A stretch of DNA of 64,000 bases from Mercurialis annua (lineage: Eukaryota; Streptophyta; Magnoliopsida; Malpighiales; Euphorbiaceae). Below, piece after piece: positions 13,101-26,257 of the stretch. The translations under genes were made by a program, and so were the position numbers. The stretch spans positions 6,884,501-6,948,500 of the forward strand of contig NC_065576.1 in NCBI RefSeq assembly GCF_937616625.2, in the 5' to 3' direction. The notes beneath the pieces are model-generated. The model saw nothing but the letters and a program-made list of their open reading frames with translations, did not search any database and was not told the origin of the DNA. Within the stretch, counting starts at the first letter, position 1. Every line of letters starts with the position of its first letter.

Positions 13101-16100
13101 TTTGTTCTAGATCTATTTAACAGGTAAATAAAATATTCTTAGTAAATGCACATAAAAATGGGTTTCTCTTGTGCTTATGTCTTAAGGCGGTATTGCATCC
13201 ATCTAAGGAAAGTCTAACCTCCTTGAATAGAAAGTATAGCAATAGCCAGCACAAATATAAATAAACTTACCTCTCGAAATGTCATAAGGCTTGGTTTGTC
13301 CCCAACAGGTGGTGTTTGATTGCAAACCATGTGGGCAACAGGCAACCTTGGAGCAGTACCATTGCGTGACAGAACATGACTTCGACTAACTACCTCATCC
13401 ATCCATGCACCTCCTCTCTTCTCTGATGGACGAGAATATGGATCAAAATAGAAGTACGCAACTGGACTACCGGACAGATCTTTGACACAGTAAAATCTGA
13501 CATCATTGTTCCAAACCTATAACACCAGAAGCATGCATTAATAGCATGCAAGACATATAACCAATGCCTGATGAAGAAAACCAGATAAAAAAGCTGAAGC
13601 AAACAGAGAAATATTACTGGAGCTAAACCATCAGCTGATTCAATATCAATTCCAAAAAGTGTCTTGGCAAGCTTGAAAAGGCCATCCATCACTTTTGGTA
13701 ATGAGAAGTATGGCCGTAGTTCTTCCTGTAAAATAAAAATGAGAAATAAGTAAACTTTATTACACGAGAAATAGAAGTTCAACAAAAAGTAAAAAGTAAA
13801 CCATGCCAGACATAGAGAGGAGCCGAGACAGTAATGAAACAATGATTTGCAAAAGATTACTTATATGCGCATGGCCAACATGTATAATGGTACTTTTGTA
13901 CTTGTACATTAAAACAATGCACATCATGTCCATTCTTTACTACCAAGAAGTTAACGAGATAGAAGAATGCATTCCCAGCCAGCAAAAACAATGATACCCA
14001 CAGTCAGAGAAAAATACTCCACTTCGCTAAATAGCATATTAACTTATTAAGTAAAACCTCACTTATAAGGGAAAAGTCCAAGAAAGAGACAGGAAAATTT
14101 TCCTTTTAGACATATTTGGGTGATAAATACTGAGCTGTATTCTACATCCCTCGCAACACATACTTGCGTGCTAAATCAATGACTTAGAACTCCCTCATTT
14201 GTACCATACTTGGTGAATGATACAAATCAAACACTCCTTTGGTCCCAAATTGACAGGCAATCAAGTTTCTATGTCTAAAATTATAGGCACTCAACTATTA
14301 TTTTACTAAGTAATACTCAAATATACCCCCATTAATGGAGTGTCTTGGAGAGAAACAAAAAAAACACAAAAAGACAAAAGTTACTGCAACAATAAATAAG
14401 GGCAAGTGTGGTATTTTTTTTATAAATTAACTCATTTATCTAGAGAACCTAAATTTCTTAATACTCGTGTTTGTCCTAAACTAAATTGCCTATCAATTTG
14501 AGACTGAGGGAGTATTATTAGTTATGCGAAACAGATGCAAACTGACATACAAAACGGAGCCAACAACAACACAATGTTAGGTAGATAAATGACAAATTAA
14601 TAAGTAATATAACCTCATTAATATCATATCTCGACTCACGAAGCCTCTCAGCCCAAAATCCAGTGTCCCAGTGAGTCAAATCATTTGCTTCACTAGCACC
14701 CTGAGATTTGGAAAAAGCTTGAAGGTCTTCCATATCTGCAATAATAAATGAATGATTTGGTTATAAAATTTGCATTTCAACTGGGAGATAACTTGCCAAA
14801 TGATGGGATGTTAGAGAAAGCAAGGCAACTATCAACTGTCTATTGACCTACAGACCAAAGAGGAAAATATTATACTTCGTCAGTTCAAATCAACCTTCCA
14901 TTTTAATTTAGTATATACTGCACAGAAGCTAAGCAGTAATTTCATACATACAGCACTCACAAATCTCTAGGGATATGTGGCTCTGAGTGCTTGAAGATGC
15001 ATGTAGTTAATACAACAATTCTTTCTTGGGGGGGGGGGGGGGGAGGTTTCACCATTAGCTCAAAATCATTGGAACCAGCACACCTCCCTACACATGCTAA
15101 TTTATTACCTTGAACAGCAGCATCCCAGGAGGCATTGCGCAGCTTTTCTAAGAGCTCTTCCGCCTTCTCAACGGTTGCCATTTTTGTAGCCATGCTTACC
15201 TGTGTGTAATAATGGTTAGCAGCAGCAGCAATATTAAGGGTGTTATAAAGCAAACTTAATAAAATCATACCTCAGCATAGTTGTTGTAATTCAGGAGTTT
15301 AGCCTTCTCCAGTCTGAGCTTTAATATTTGATCAATAATTGCTGTGTTATCAAGGTCACCACTTGAAGCACGTGCCAAATATGCACGGTAAATTTCCTCA
15401 CGCAAATCACGGTTTCGAGCATGTTGCATGACAGCCATATAACTAGGGGCATCTAAAGTAATTATCCATGGTCCACTCTCAGCTGTTGCGTCTTTATGCC
15501 CCTGATAAAAAAAATTAAAGATATAATCCTTAGAGCTAACAAAATGAGAACTGAAATAAAGATCAAGGAAATGAACAGACACACACTAGCAATACCTTAG
15601 ATACTGCTGTCTGTGCAGCCAATGCAAGAGCTGTAGCAGGCAGTCCATCAATTTCTTTCTTGTCTGTAATGAATTTTTCAAATTTCTTTGTGGCATCTAA
15701 AACATTCTCCCCAAATTTTTGAGACAGTTTTTCCAATTCCTGCAAATTTACCCACGATTAAGAGCAAAAAATAGGAAAACAAAACATATTACGGACCATA
15801 TTTAGTACAAAATGCTAGTAACTGTTGATGCTGGCTGTCAGAAATATGCAAACAGGAAAGCATAAAACCAGAAAATGAAAGATAACCCAAGGCTATGAAA
15901 ATGAGAGGTTGTGCCTAACCATCTAGCACATCGCAGACAAAGAGTCCTTCTATATCAGGAACATACCTGTTCAATTTTATTAAATTCTTCCCTTTTATCA
16001 TCTTCGAGAGCAACACCATTAAGAACCGCCTCCTTTATTTGGGCTGTGCAGGCACACGTATAAAAGTTCTTAAGCATGTTAGAAAAATAAGAGTAATAAA

Positions 16101-18310
16101 GGTGATATGACAAGCTATTCAAAAAGGGTGATATAACAAGGAAATCTCGATGCAACATATAAATTAAGAGTGCAAGCACATGCATGATTGCAACTTATAA
16201 TTCAAATTCAATGCATGAAGACATAATATCACTAATTGAGCAAATGAATATTGACCAACATTTCGGCACGAGTTCACCGATATGCAATTAAGGTACTAAC
16301 TACTAAACACATTTTCCAATCCACGCAAGTCTTAGATTTCACCATATTTGCCCTTTCCACTTCCCAACCCTATGATTAAGGTAATCTTACCATATATGCA
16401 AAATGATGGCTCAACCACAGTTATAAGAAAGTATAGTTAATTGACCAAGAATACAGACATATTTAGTGTCTCCCTTGAAACTATGTTCAGCCTAAAGGGA
16501 AAGCCGAATTCTATTCTTTTATATCCTTGCAGTTTTTCATAGCTAGAAAGAGCCAAGACAATCGACAGAAAAAGTAAGCAAAATGTTACCAAATTATGTT
16601 GATATACGAAATACACCACCAGAAATAATGTCCTTCATCCATTAAAATACAATTGGGCACTAAAAACTTAATAAAGAACCCTGACTTGATGGATGCAGTT
16701 TAAAGAAGAAACAAATAACTTAATCTTTCTTCTTTCAACATGTCAAAAGGTAAATCTATCAATATGCAGTAAACAAATGATTACATCTGTAAGAAAATCA
16801 AACAAGAAGCGTCTCAGCCCAAAGATGCATATAATCTCTGCAAAAGACTTTCTTTTTTATTCCTACATATAACATGATAGACAATAACATAGCCACCCAT
16901 AAAATACTAAAGCCAGTGGTGGCATCAACGCACCCAACTTGCTCTTATTGAAGAAAAAAAAGAACATGACAATAGAACTCATTCTGAAACCAGTAACTAA
17001 GTCTTAGTTCCAGCTCAAGTCAACTAATGGAGACATTACAAGCACAAGAAATAAAATATACAAGTATAAAAAAGACCATAACCATTTTAGATTATAACAG
17101 AAGTTTATGATTCTTACATTCCACTATACGTTTCTGCGCCTCAGTTAGTGAGTGCCATTGAGAAGATTCTTTAATAGCCTTAAATGCATTGTATATCGGC
17201 TTACTTTGCCCTAATCTAAGGCCAAATTTGACCTTTTCTGGCTGCACAAATAAACAAAAAGACATAAGCCCAAGAAACAGGGAGAATTTTACAGAAAGTA
17301 ATGCACCCAATATAACTTCAATATTAAATGATCACGCTGAATAATCTAAATGCTAATGAGAGCTCAGCAACAACTCAACATGCAGCGAGACGTAATAACG
17401 CCCCCAAAAGTTTCTGTTTTGATTACTTCCGAGTGATATTCTTGTTCACATGCAACAAAATAGGTTTTTAACACAGACAAGAATACACCGATATTGCAGT
17501 TGTACATGTATTAGTTTCAGTTCATGCATAGTGGAATAGAGACAATTTACCTGAACTTCTTCAATTGCAGCACGAAGTTCAGCTGTATCCTTTACAGCCT
17601 TAAGATGGTTAATCATCCCCCAAACAACTGTTAAACGATCAACAATCTTTTCCAACGGCTCCACCAATTTCGGCCACGATGGCTCCACCGTTCTCTCCAA
17701 TTCCTCCAAATCACTCTCCTGTAAATCACAACACATATCAAAGCCTCATCTACATCAAAAAGTCAACTCTAATTAAACAAACTTCAATGATCAAAAAAAG
17801 CCAGCAAATATTCAAATTTAACCCAAATTAACACAATCAAATATAAACCCACATATCTAAACAGAAGAAGAAATCAGAACCCATAAACCCCAATTAATAA
17901 AAACACAAAATTAAACAACCCCAGTAATTAAAACCGCAATTAAACGCAAACCCACATACAAGTTTGGTTAAAAGAGCACGAATCCCAGGTCGAACATGAT
18001 CAGCCTGAACAACATCAAACGGGGGAAATTCAAAGTCCTGTAACAGAGGATTATTATTGGTATCGAGGCTGATATTATCAGTAGCTGTATTAGCAGCAGC
18101 AGCCATTGAAGAAGAAGAAGCGGAGAATGAAGAATAGGAGGAGGAGGAGATAAGAGGAGAAGTGGGAGAGTTATGAAGGCAAAAGGAGAAAGAAGCGGAC
18201 CAGAGAGGGCAAGGATGGGATTTCGGGTAATGTTTAGGGGTAATACGGGAAAATGAAGAGCGTTTTAAGATTGGGTGAATTGAGCGGGACAGAGAAATAC
18301 GCGACGCCAT
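10154..18310 (-). CDS. Organellar oligopeptidase A, M3 zinc metallopeptidase (OOP/TOP1-like)
   Basis: Thimet-type oligopeptidase that in Arabidopsis degrades presequences and other short peptides in mitochondria and chloroplasts. Seventeen exons, all in phase: 17960-18310, 17551-17718, 17118-17241, 15967-16043, 15596-15739, 15271-15501, 15109-15199, 14614-14735, 13618-13725, 13271-13516, 12665-12810, 11906-12023, 11422-11581, 11280-11311, 10995-11060, 10438-10509, 10154-10231; total 777 residues. The zinc site HEFGH is at 12781-12795, followed by [15 protein letters not shown], which carries the third ligand. The first 68 residues are rich in Ser, Arg and Pro and low in acid, as in an organelle leader; Met69 (18104-18106) begins the part shared with cytosolic paralogues. 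The start at 18310 is preferred, though the frame stays open upstream. No disruption is seen. The cytosolic paralogue is less likely because of the leader. Confidence 0.93.
14234..14512. mobile_element. Stowaway-like MITE in oligopeptidase intron
   Basis: Inverted ends: the left reads CTCCTTTGGTCCCAAATTGA and the right, reverse-complemented, CTCCCTCAGTCTCAAATTGA. This matches the CTCCCTCNGTC ends of Stowaway (Tc1/mariner) MITEs. TA flanks the right end; the left duplication is decayed. It lies in the intron between exons at 13725 and 14614. A relative lies at 55496-55754. Confidence 0.75.
15028..15043 (+). repeat. Poly-G run of 16
   Basis: Uninterrupted G tract in an intron of the oligopeptidase gene. 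It has no coding effect, and the length may be uncertain from sequencing. Confidence 0.9.
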
Positions 18311-19646
18311 TACAATGTTCATTATTAGTAGAATCAGTTTTATTTGGACTCTATTTGTTCTGTGAAGTGTCGTCATCTTCATTTATTTTTTCACTTTTTG
18401 TCGTTTTAAAAGCATGGAGAGGTAATTCTATATCAAAAATGGATTATTCGGAACTTGAGCATCGCTGAACCACGCAGCTCAGGCAAGGTATTACGTTTAT
18501 TTTCATTGTATTGTCGTTTTAGTTTCGTTTTGTGTATTGCAATCAGAAATTTGTGCATCATAATAGGATCATTTGCTTTTGTTTTACTTTCAATCTGCTG
18601 CTTGTTCTGCATAGATATAAAATATAAACAGGGCCACTGAACATACTCAATTTAGTTGATGCAATGCACATGCACAGTTTGAATTTCTGTCAGAATTTGT
18701 TATCATTTTCTCTCTGGAGAGCTTGGTTAATTAGTTTACGATCATTAGGGCGCACGATTATCGATGTAGAAACTCTATTCATATTGCACAGAACGAATTG
18801 ACTTGTGCTAAATAGTATTAACTTCTGTTTATAAATCACATAACTTTTCCTTAATTAATTTTCGATATGAGGTTTATCCATATCTTTAATAATTTACATG
18901 ATTTACACAATAACGGTATCTATCAATGATGCCAAGTAGAGGTAAGGCCTCGATCCTTAGGAAAATGATTGTTTCTCCCATATCTATATCTTTACGTCGG
19001 GATTCTTCGAGAGAAACTATTTAATTCAAAGATAATGCTGCAATGCAATCTAGGTGTTACCGTCTTAGTAGTTAATGAATTCGCCTTTACGGGCCATTTA
19101 ATCAATCAAGATGACTTGGTAGAGCGGCTTTTGCTAATAGGTGAGCAGTTTCATGAAAACTAGCCTCGTTTTCTGCAATATTGTCGCAGAAAACATATGG
19201 CAACTCTAGAGCGGAGATATCATTTATTGTTCCAGTTTCCAAATTTGGCAACTAATGAGCATATGGAGATCAGAAATTAGCATTTGGTTGATGAGGAGAA
19301 TAGCATTAAGATTAAGATGGTAAAATTTAGATTGAGGAAAGCAAGTTTTCTGATATAGTTATTTGGCTTTCACTTCATATGTAAAGTATATACATGTAAA
19401 CCAGAGATAGAGATCAAGGTTTTGCAAGTTTTAGATGGATGAAAAGCTCCAAATTCGCATCCTTGACAAGATCCATATCTAAAAACCAGTCCTCATACAC
19501 CTTCCACTACGTAGAAAACCTCTTTGAAAATCCGTTATCCTGTTTCCACATTGAAAAACAATCAGCAAAACTGTGAAACTATTAAGCATTGAAATTATAG
19601 CAGCTTAGCTAGATGGTTATAACCTGAAGCAGTTGAGCTTTTGTGT
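18311..19646. other. Intergenic, oligopeptidase promoter / SHMT 3' side
   Basis: Both flanking genes are on the minus strand, so this holds the oligopeptidase promoter and the SHMT 3' UTR. I recognise no gene, repeat or specific regulatory site. Confidence 0.55.
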
Positions 19647-22600
19647 TCAGTTCTTGTACTTCATGGTTTCTTTCTCAAAACCAATAGTTGGGAATTGCTT
19701 GGCAAACTCTTCAACGTTGAGCCGGAGTTTTGATAACTCAGATTGGAACTGGGGAATTGCAGCCACGAAGTCCTTCAATTTTGTCCCTGGTTTGTAGAAA
19801 GTTAACAAGAAAGCAGTCAAAATAAGCAGATTTACATTCAGATTTAAATATCAATACATGTTATTAGATGTGTAGCAGGGAAACAAAAACGTGGAAACGC
19901 GAAACAGCAAGATGATAGTTCTTACAACATAGGCTAGTTATAAAATATAAAGTTTAAACGTTTCAAAAGTGTTTATGTTGGTGTTACAGAAACGCCGAAA
20001 TATAGGCTTGGAGAAGTTTCTGTGCTATATAAATTATAAGTAAATACACTAATTGCGCAATGATGTATGGGAGAGTTGCTAACCTTTGGCTTCACCCTTG
20101 ATTTTGACTGCCAACTTAACAGCAGCATCAAAGAATTCTGCTACCTTAACGAAGTCCTCCTCGACAAATCCCCTAGATGTAAGAGCAGGGGTGCCTAAAA
20201 TACAGATGGGCTATTTATTATAATAGAAGTTTAAATTGAGCGAATCAAAACATATTTTTTGTTGAAAGGTCTTTACCCATTCTTATGCCACCAGGAACCA
20301 TGGCAGATACATCTCCAGGAACTGTGTTTTTATTTGCAGCAATGTGAACAGCTTCCAGCACCTTTTCAACTCTGGAGCCATCAATACCCTGAACCATTCA
20401 AATATTAGAGGTGAGAAAGAAAACCATCCATAAGTTCATAATTGAAATGGAAAACGATAAAATGACATGTTTTTAAAGCATTTTCGAAAATGGAAACTAA
20501 TTTCCGAAACATAGGAGTTCTCATGCAACATAGGTTATATCGGGTTCGGGTGGTTAAGTAAGAAAAATGAAAACCATCCAACCTTGTTCTTCATATTCAC
20601 CAAAACTAAGTGGTTCTCAGTTCCTCCAGAAACAAGTTCATATCCCTTCTCAGCTAAAGCCTGCAGAGACATCAAATGTTAAAGCTATCAAGATAATGGA
20701 AAAACTTTCTAAAAGCTACTTCAGGTTTGAAAATTATCAGAGTATATGATAATTTTAAGGTAACGTAATCTCATTTCAGTAACAAATGCTGCTGTATGTG
20801 ATAATGTGCTACCTCTGCAAATTTTGCGCAGTTGCTGAGAACTTGCTCTTGGTAAGCTTTGTATTCTGGAGTTGTAGCCTGCACAGTAAAGTAGTAGGGG
20901 CTATAACTTAAAGTTATTCATGCAACATACTGAAAGTAAGTATTTCACCACGACGAAATACAAAGTCAGAGCTAACCAATATTGTACGGAAACTTATGAT
21001 CCTATATTTTGGCATTTCATTTTCATTTCCGGAAACGCTTCAGAAACTTCAAAACTTTATATTTAAAACCTATTCTTATAAATATCATTACACCGTTTCT
21101 CATTTCAGTGTTTTCTGTTTCAACGTTTCCATTTCCATGCAACATAGGAGCTAACTATCTAGTAAGCAGACTGACCTGTTTCAATGCAACTGCCAACCCA
21201 GCAATCGTGTGGTTGTGAGGCCCCCCTTGAAGTCCAGGAAAAACAGATTGATTGATTTTATCTTCATAGTCATACAGAACCTTCAATGTGAACTCAGAAG
21301 ACACAAATGTTACTTCACTTCAAGACTCTCAAAATTCAGCAGAATTGAATGGAGCAGAAAATTAACCAGAAGAGATGGCACTATGACACATAAGGTACAC
21401 TAACCTCTTTGCCTTGTTTGTTGACCTCTTTCACTCCTTTTCTGAAGAAAATCATGGCTCCGCGAGGCCCGCGAAGGGACTTGTGGGTTGTGGTTGTCAC
21501 TACATCTGCATAGTCAAAGGGTGATGGAATGACACCAGCTGCAACCAATCCACTAATATGTGCCATATCTGCCAACATGACAGCTTTGTGTTTGTCGCAA
21601 ACCTGTTGAGAGATACAATTTAGACCCTATTAACTAACATAATGAAATGATAAATCGCGAGTTTTGAAGTGTGAGTATCTCGAAATTGGAAATTACACTG
21701 CTATATATTTACGCGAAGGAGGCTACCTTGCGAATGCGTTCGTAATCATACAGACGTGCATAAGCGCTCGCACCAGCAACTATTAACTTTGGTCTGAAAA
21801 GGACTGCACTTTTCTCCATCTGCAATCAGAATCAATACAATTATTTTACTTGCTTAGGGAAAGGAATGCAAAGTTGTGATGTTTAAGGTCTGGATGGTAG
21901 AACCACCTACCTGATCATAGTCAATTAAGCCAGTGCTCTCATTCAATCTGTAAGGCATTGTCTCAAAAAATATTGACACTGCAGATATCTTTTTTGTGTC
22001 TGTCTGCGCAATAGGTAGATAGAATGTGAATCATAATTTATGATGTCAGGTACGAGATGAGCAAAGAAAGAAAAGATATCAGGGAAGTCGTAAGCACCTG
22101 ATATCCGTGAGAAAGATGTCCACCATGAGGAAGATCAAGGGCCATGATTCTTTCATGAGGTTTTAACAATGCAGTGTAAACCTGAAAATTGGCTGGAGAT
22201 CCTGACAGAGACTGCACATTCACTGCAATGCAAAGTAGAAGAATGAATTTACAATTTGCTGGCAAGGCGTTCTAAAGGTACATCACTTAGTTTTGAAACT
22301 TCTTTCATAATCATCAAACAACAATTAATTCGCCATCGATATTGCCATCTAGTGGTGGAGTGTTATATTGCACGAAAACTTTTTGAGTCCTATTTTTCGG
22401 ATCGAAAAGGCTTCTGAAAATCTATATTTATAACTTATTCATGTAAAAATTGTTGTTTTTCCATGTCCTGTTTCAGACATTTTCTGGTTTAGCATTTCTG
22501 TTTCCAACTTTTAGTGCCTGCCTCAGAATACAGGCAGTCGGGAGTTCATATCCTGACAGCACAATTTGTGCGTCAATAAAATCCAAAGTTCAAGAAAATA

Positions 22601-24038
22601 TCAACTTTAACAAGTAGCTATGATTAGGCAGGTAAACTGAAGGTGTATGTACTCCGTACCTCCCCATTTTGCAGGATCCAGTCGAAATGCTTCCAATGCG
22701 CGCTTCTGACATAAGGATTCTGCCATGTCAATATACCTGAAAAAGTTCAGAACCTTTCATTAATCAGGAAGTTCAAAGAAAACACACGCAGAGGGAAATT
22801 ACAGGGATATGCTTGTTTAGCATACATGAATAATTGTTACCTGCAATCGTTGTGTTACATTATTTGTACAACAAACCAATAAGCTGTGTGAAATGTCAGA
22901 AATTTAAATACTTGTATGATTATAATACAAAAAGATCCAAAATTTCACATATCTGATTTGTTGTACAGATGATGTGGCACAACAGTTACGTAGAATAATT
23001 AGTCAGCATATATAGCAAGTAGAAGACGTACTCATTTCCTCCATAGTATCTAGCACCAGGATATCCTTCACTGTACTTGTTGGTCATAACAGATCCAACA
23101 GCTTGCATCACTGATACAGAAGTGAAGTTTTCTGAAGGTATGAGTTCGAGCCCCTATATTCACCAAATACTTTCCAATTAGAAATAAAATTTGGAGCTAA
23201 GTAAACAGTATATTCCTACAGCATCCTATATACTGTAGTTGGGTCAGAAACTGGCAAGCAAGACAAATAAGGGGACAAGAAGAAAAAAATAATCCGAAAA
23301 TTGATCAAGTCCTATGTTTCGATAACTTTGTTTATATTTCCGAAAACTTTTCTGAAACTCCAAAACTTTCAATATAACTTACTATTCTGGTGGGGGAAAA
23401 AAAAACAATTGGCCGTTTTCTGTGTATTCTTTTTTGTGCCACATATAATTATATAAACATGAAGTTCAAATTTGCAAAATCCGCATACGTCCTGATTCTA
23501 AAGATAGATTCAGGTGTCATTAACATATCAGAATCCTAAAAAAATTGAACAGAACACTACAAATAAAAAATTCATATGCTGAAAAGTTACAGAAGTATGA
23601 AAAAGATAAGAGTGCGTATAAAGTATAAACCTTCCATTGGCGAGATTTTTCGAGGTCGATAATGTCAGCGATTTCAGGATCGACAACCTCCAGCGGAGCA
23701 TTAAGCTGCTTCGGCCACTGCAAGAACATAATCTCCAGTTACAAATTTCCAAACACAATTATGTAACAAATATCAAGGAAGATAAACTAAAGAAATTGAA
23801 CTAACAGTGACACCAGGTTTCTCCTTCTCATATACAGCATCAGGCAAAGAAGTCTGCAAGGAGTAAAAAGATGAAAAGCACTATGAATACAGTAATAGAA
23901 AAAACAAGAAAAATTCAGGGACTTAAAATTCAGACAAAATTAAGGAACCATGTATTTGAGAGAGGTAGCATTGTAAAGAGGACGGATAGGCTTGTCAATG
24001 GAAGAAGAGAGTCTGCGAAGTGCCATGGCCATTGCCAT
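19647..24038 (-). CDS. SHM: Serine hydroxymethyltransferase, mitochondrial (SHM1/SHM2-like)
   Basis: PLP enzyme that interconverts serine and glycine with tetrahydrofolate; the mitochondrial form works with glycine decarboxylase in photorespiration. Fifteen exons in phase: 23949-24038, 23806-23853, 23631-23717, 23032-23153, 22660-22736, 22098-22222, 21911-22003, 21727-21819, 21405-21602, 21176-21280, 20813-20878, 20583-20660, 20277-20388, 20084-20194, 19647-19786; 514 residues, close to the 517 of Arabidopsis SHM1. The N-terminus [17 protein letters not shown] is the typical mitochondrial leader. The PLP lysine lies in [13 protein letters not shown] (Lys codon 21480-21482). The product ends KETMKYKN. 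The first intron has a weak but canonical donor (GTTCCT). No disruption is seen. It is the leaf-type mitochondrial isoform rather than the cytosolic or plastid one, judged from the leader. Confidence 0.97.
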
Positions 24039-24222
24039 TTTTTTTTCTTGTTTTTCTGTTCTTTTTTTTTTGTTTGGTTAATCTGTTAGCTATATCTGAA
24101 TACTTTGGATTTTATTTTCATTTGGTGCACTGTGATGGAAGATGAGTTTTTGGTGGTTAAAATTTTTTTTCTAGGAAAATTTAAAAAAAGAAAAAAAATA
24201 AGATTTGTTTTATGTGGTGGAG

Positions 24223-24231
24223 TATATATAT
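24223..24231 (-). promoter_or_regulatory. Possible TATA box of SHMT
   Basis: Alternating TATATATAT about 185 bp upstream of the SHMT start codon, at a distance that allows a 5' UTR of about 150 nt. The call rests on position and composition only. Confidence 0.35.
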
Positions 24232-24635
24232 GTTTATGTCGTCCGAAAATGGTGGCTGATAATGTTTGCACTTGCTTAGATTGGGAAGGAAATGGTGTTT
24301 GTCTATGATCTATGGTTGGTCCATATTTGTCCAACTCATACACCTAGATTTATTGATTATTTCCAAATGTCTACAAAATTGATAAATTTAAAACAACTCT
24401 CTATATAATTTATTATAATTTTTGATTTAGTTGATTTTGCATCATTTGAAGAGGGAGATTTTGATGTTTGTGGTAATCTAATTTGGTTGGTAATATTAGT
24501 TGGTAATTGATAATTAGACATATTCATGGGCTTGGTTATCCAGTCTATCCCGTCTTTTTAGGCTGGATTTGAAACTATCTTTTTTTTCAAGTCCAATCCT
24601 AAAAAAACTCTCTATCATATGAGCGGATCCGACCT

Positions 24636-24659
24636 TTTATTTATTTATTTATTTATTTA
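24636..24659 (+). repeat. (TTTA)6 microsatellite
   Basis: Six perfect tandem copies of the tetranucleotide. Confidence 0.9.
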
Positions 24660-26183
24660 CAATTTCTCATGTAAACCCGATCTGATCCTGCATATATAAA
24701 GTGTAAGGATCGGGCTTTGATAACAATATGAAGTTTGGACCGCGCTCGAGCATGGCTTGAGTTTCCATAAAAATTAGTGAAGTCTGCCGAATTCGGCATA
24801 TGAATAAGTCTATTGATAACCGATATAAATAAGTTTAGCGAGATTTGTTTAATTATCCATATTGATATGTTAACTATGTTATATATATGAATAAGTTGAA
24901 TTATATTAACTGGAAGAATAATATAAATCAAAATTTTCACAAAAATGATTTATAATTTATTGTTTTAAAATAAAAAATTATGTTATATATAAAGTCGGAC
25001 TAAAAAGGTACTTAACGTGAAAAGTTTATTAAATAATTATCGCTACTATAACACAATAATTTTTAATTTTATATAACTTACAAATAATTAGATTGTTTAA
25101 CAATAATTAAAATAAAATAAAATAATGATAATTTGTAACATGCATAATTTTAACTAGATATTTAATAAAATTAAATCAACAATCAATTTTTAAAAGTAAC
25201 TTTAATATCAGTTGTTTGAAATTTAAAAATTAAGGCAATATCTATCTCGATATCCCTTCACTTTACAACTTTTGTTTTGAAAGTCCCTTGTTTTCAATTT
25301 TGCCTTACTTGGTCCTCATACATTATTTTTTTTCCGAATAAAATGCCCCTTAATGGATGGATCGTTGCAAGTGTCTTTTAAGAGCATCTCAAATGGTGTT
25401 CTTTATAATAAAAAGCATCTTCTCTTAAATAAATAGTATTTTAAGTTTAAAGATTAGTTTTTTAAATTTTATTTCAATAGACTCTCTAATTTAACTCTTT
25501 ATTTTATCTTTTTTCAATAAATTTTTATTATTTTCATTTCTATAATAAATTAGTAAAAATTATATATATTAAAAGTAATATATAATTAATTTAATTTAAA
25601 ATTAAATATAATTGATGAAATATGAAATAAAGAGTGAAAATTGGCTCTCTATTTGTATGATGTTAGTACTTATGAAGGATTGTTATGCCATGTTGATTAT
25701 TTTTTGGAAACTCGAGTTGATTGAGCGATTGTTATGAATGATATCTCAAGGTTGGAACCTCGAGATGACCCGAGTAATGATTTATAAATGAAAAGCGTTT
25801 ATATTCGTGATGATTATGCCATGTCTTGAATGTTGGAATCTCAGATGCCCGAGCTTTAATATGGATGATTATATATGATTAGAATTTTGTCGTTTTCCTA
25901 ATCTTGCTACAAATTATTTTAAATTCATTACAAAACAGTTATTAATTTTAATTTTAAAATTAAGACATGTTTTTTTATCAGCAAGAATTTATACCTAAAA
26001 TACGATAAAAATATTAAATTGCGAGAAGGAAAAAAGTTATTTTAAGAATAAGACATGTTTCTATTTACTTAGAATTGAAAAAGGAAAATAATAAAAAAAA
26101 TCAAATTGCTAGAAGGAGAAAAAATTATCTTAAAACTAAGACGTATTTGTATTTAGCTAGAATTAAAAAAAAAATTATCAATT

Positions 26184-26207
26184 CGCTAGAAGGAGGGGTT
26201 GAACCTC

Positions 26208-26240
<33 letters not shown>

Positions 26241-26257
26241 AACTGAGCTATTCCAGC
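26184..26257 (-). tRNA. tRNA-Asn (anticodon GTT)
   Basis: Complete 74-nt cloverleaf on the minus strand. The acceptor arms GCTGGAA and TTCTAGC pair with one G-U, followed by discriminator G. The D-arm/box A reads TAGCTCAGTTGG, the anticodon loop CTGTTAA centres on GTT, and the T-arm/box B reads GGAGGTTCAACCCCTCC. No CCA is encoded and there is no intron, as expected for a nuclear gene. Confidence 0.96.

Larger units (their letters stand above)
24039..26183. other. Intergenic, SHMT promoter to tRNA-Asn
   Basis: AT-rich spacer. It contains a (TTTA)6 microsatellite at 24636-24659 and nearby GGATCCGACC/GATCGGGC-type stretches (24620-24720) that look like decayed transposon sequence. No gene is seen. 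Confidence 0.55.

Noticed and set aside
15028..15043. Poly-G run as a possible frameshift in the oligopeptidase
   Set aside because: It is inside an intron; exons on both sides join in phase.
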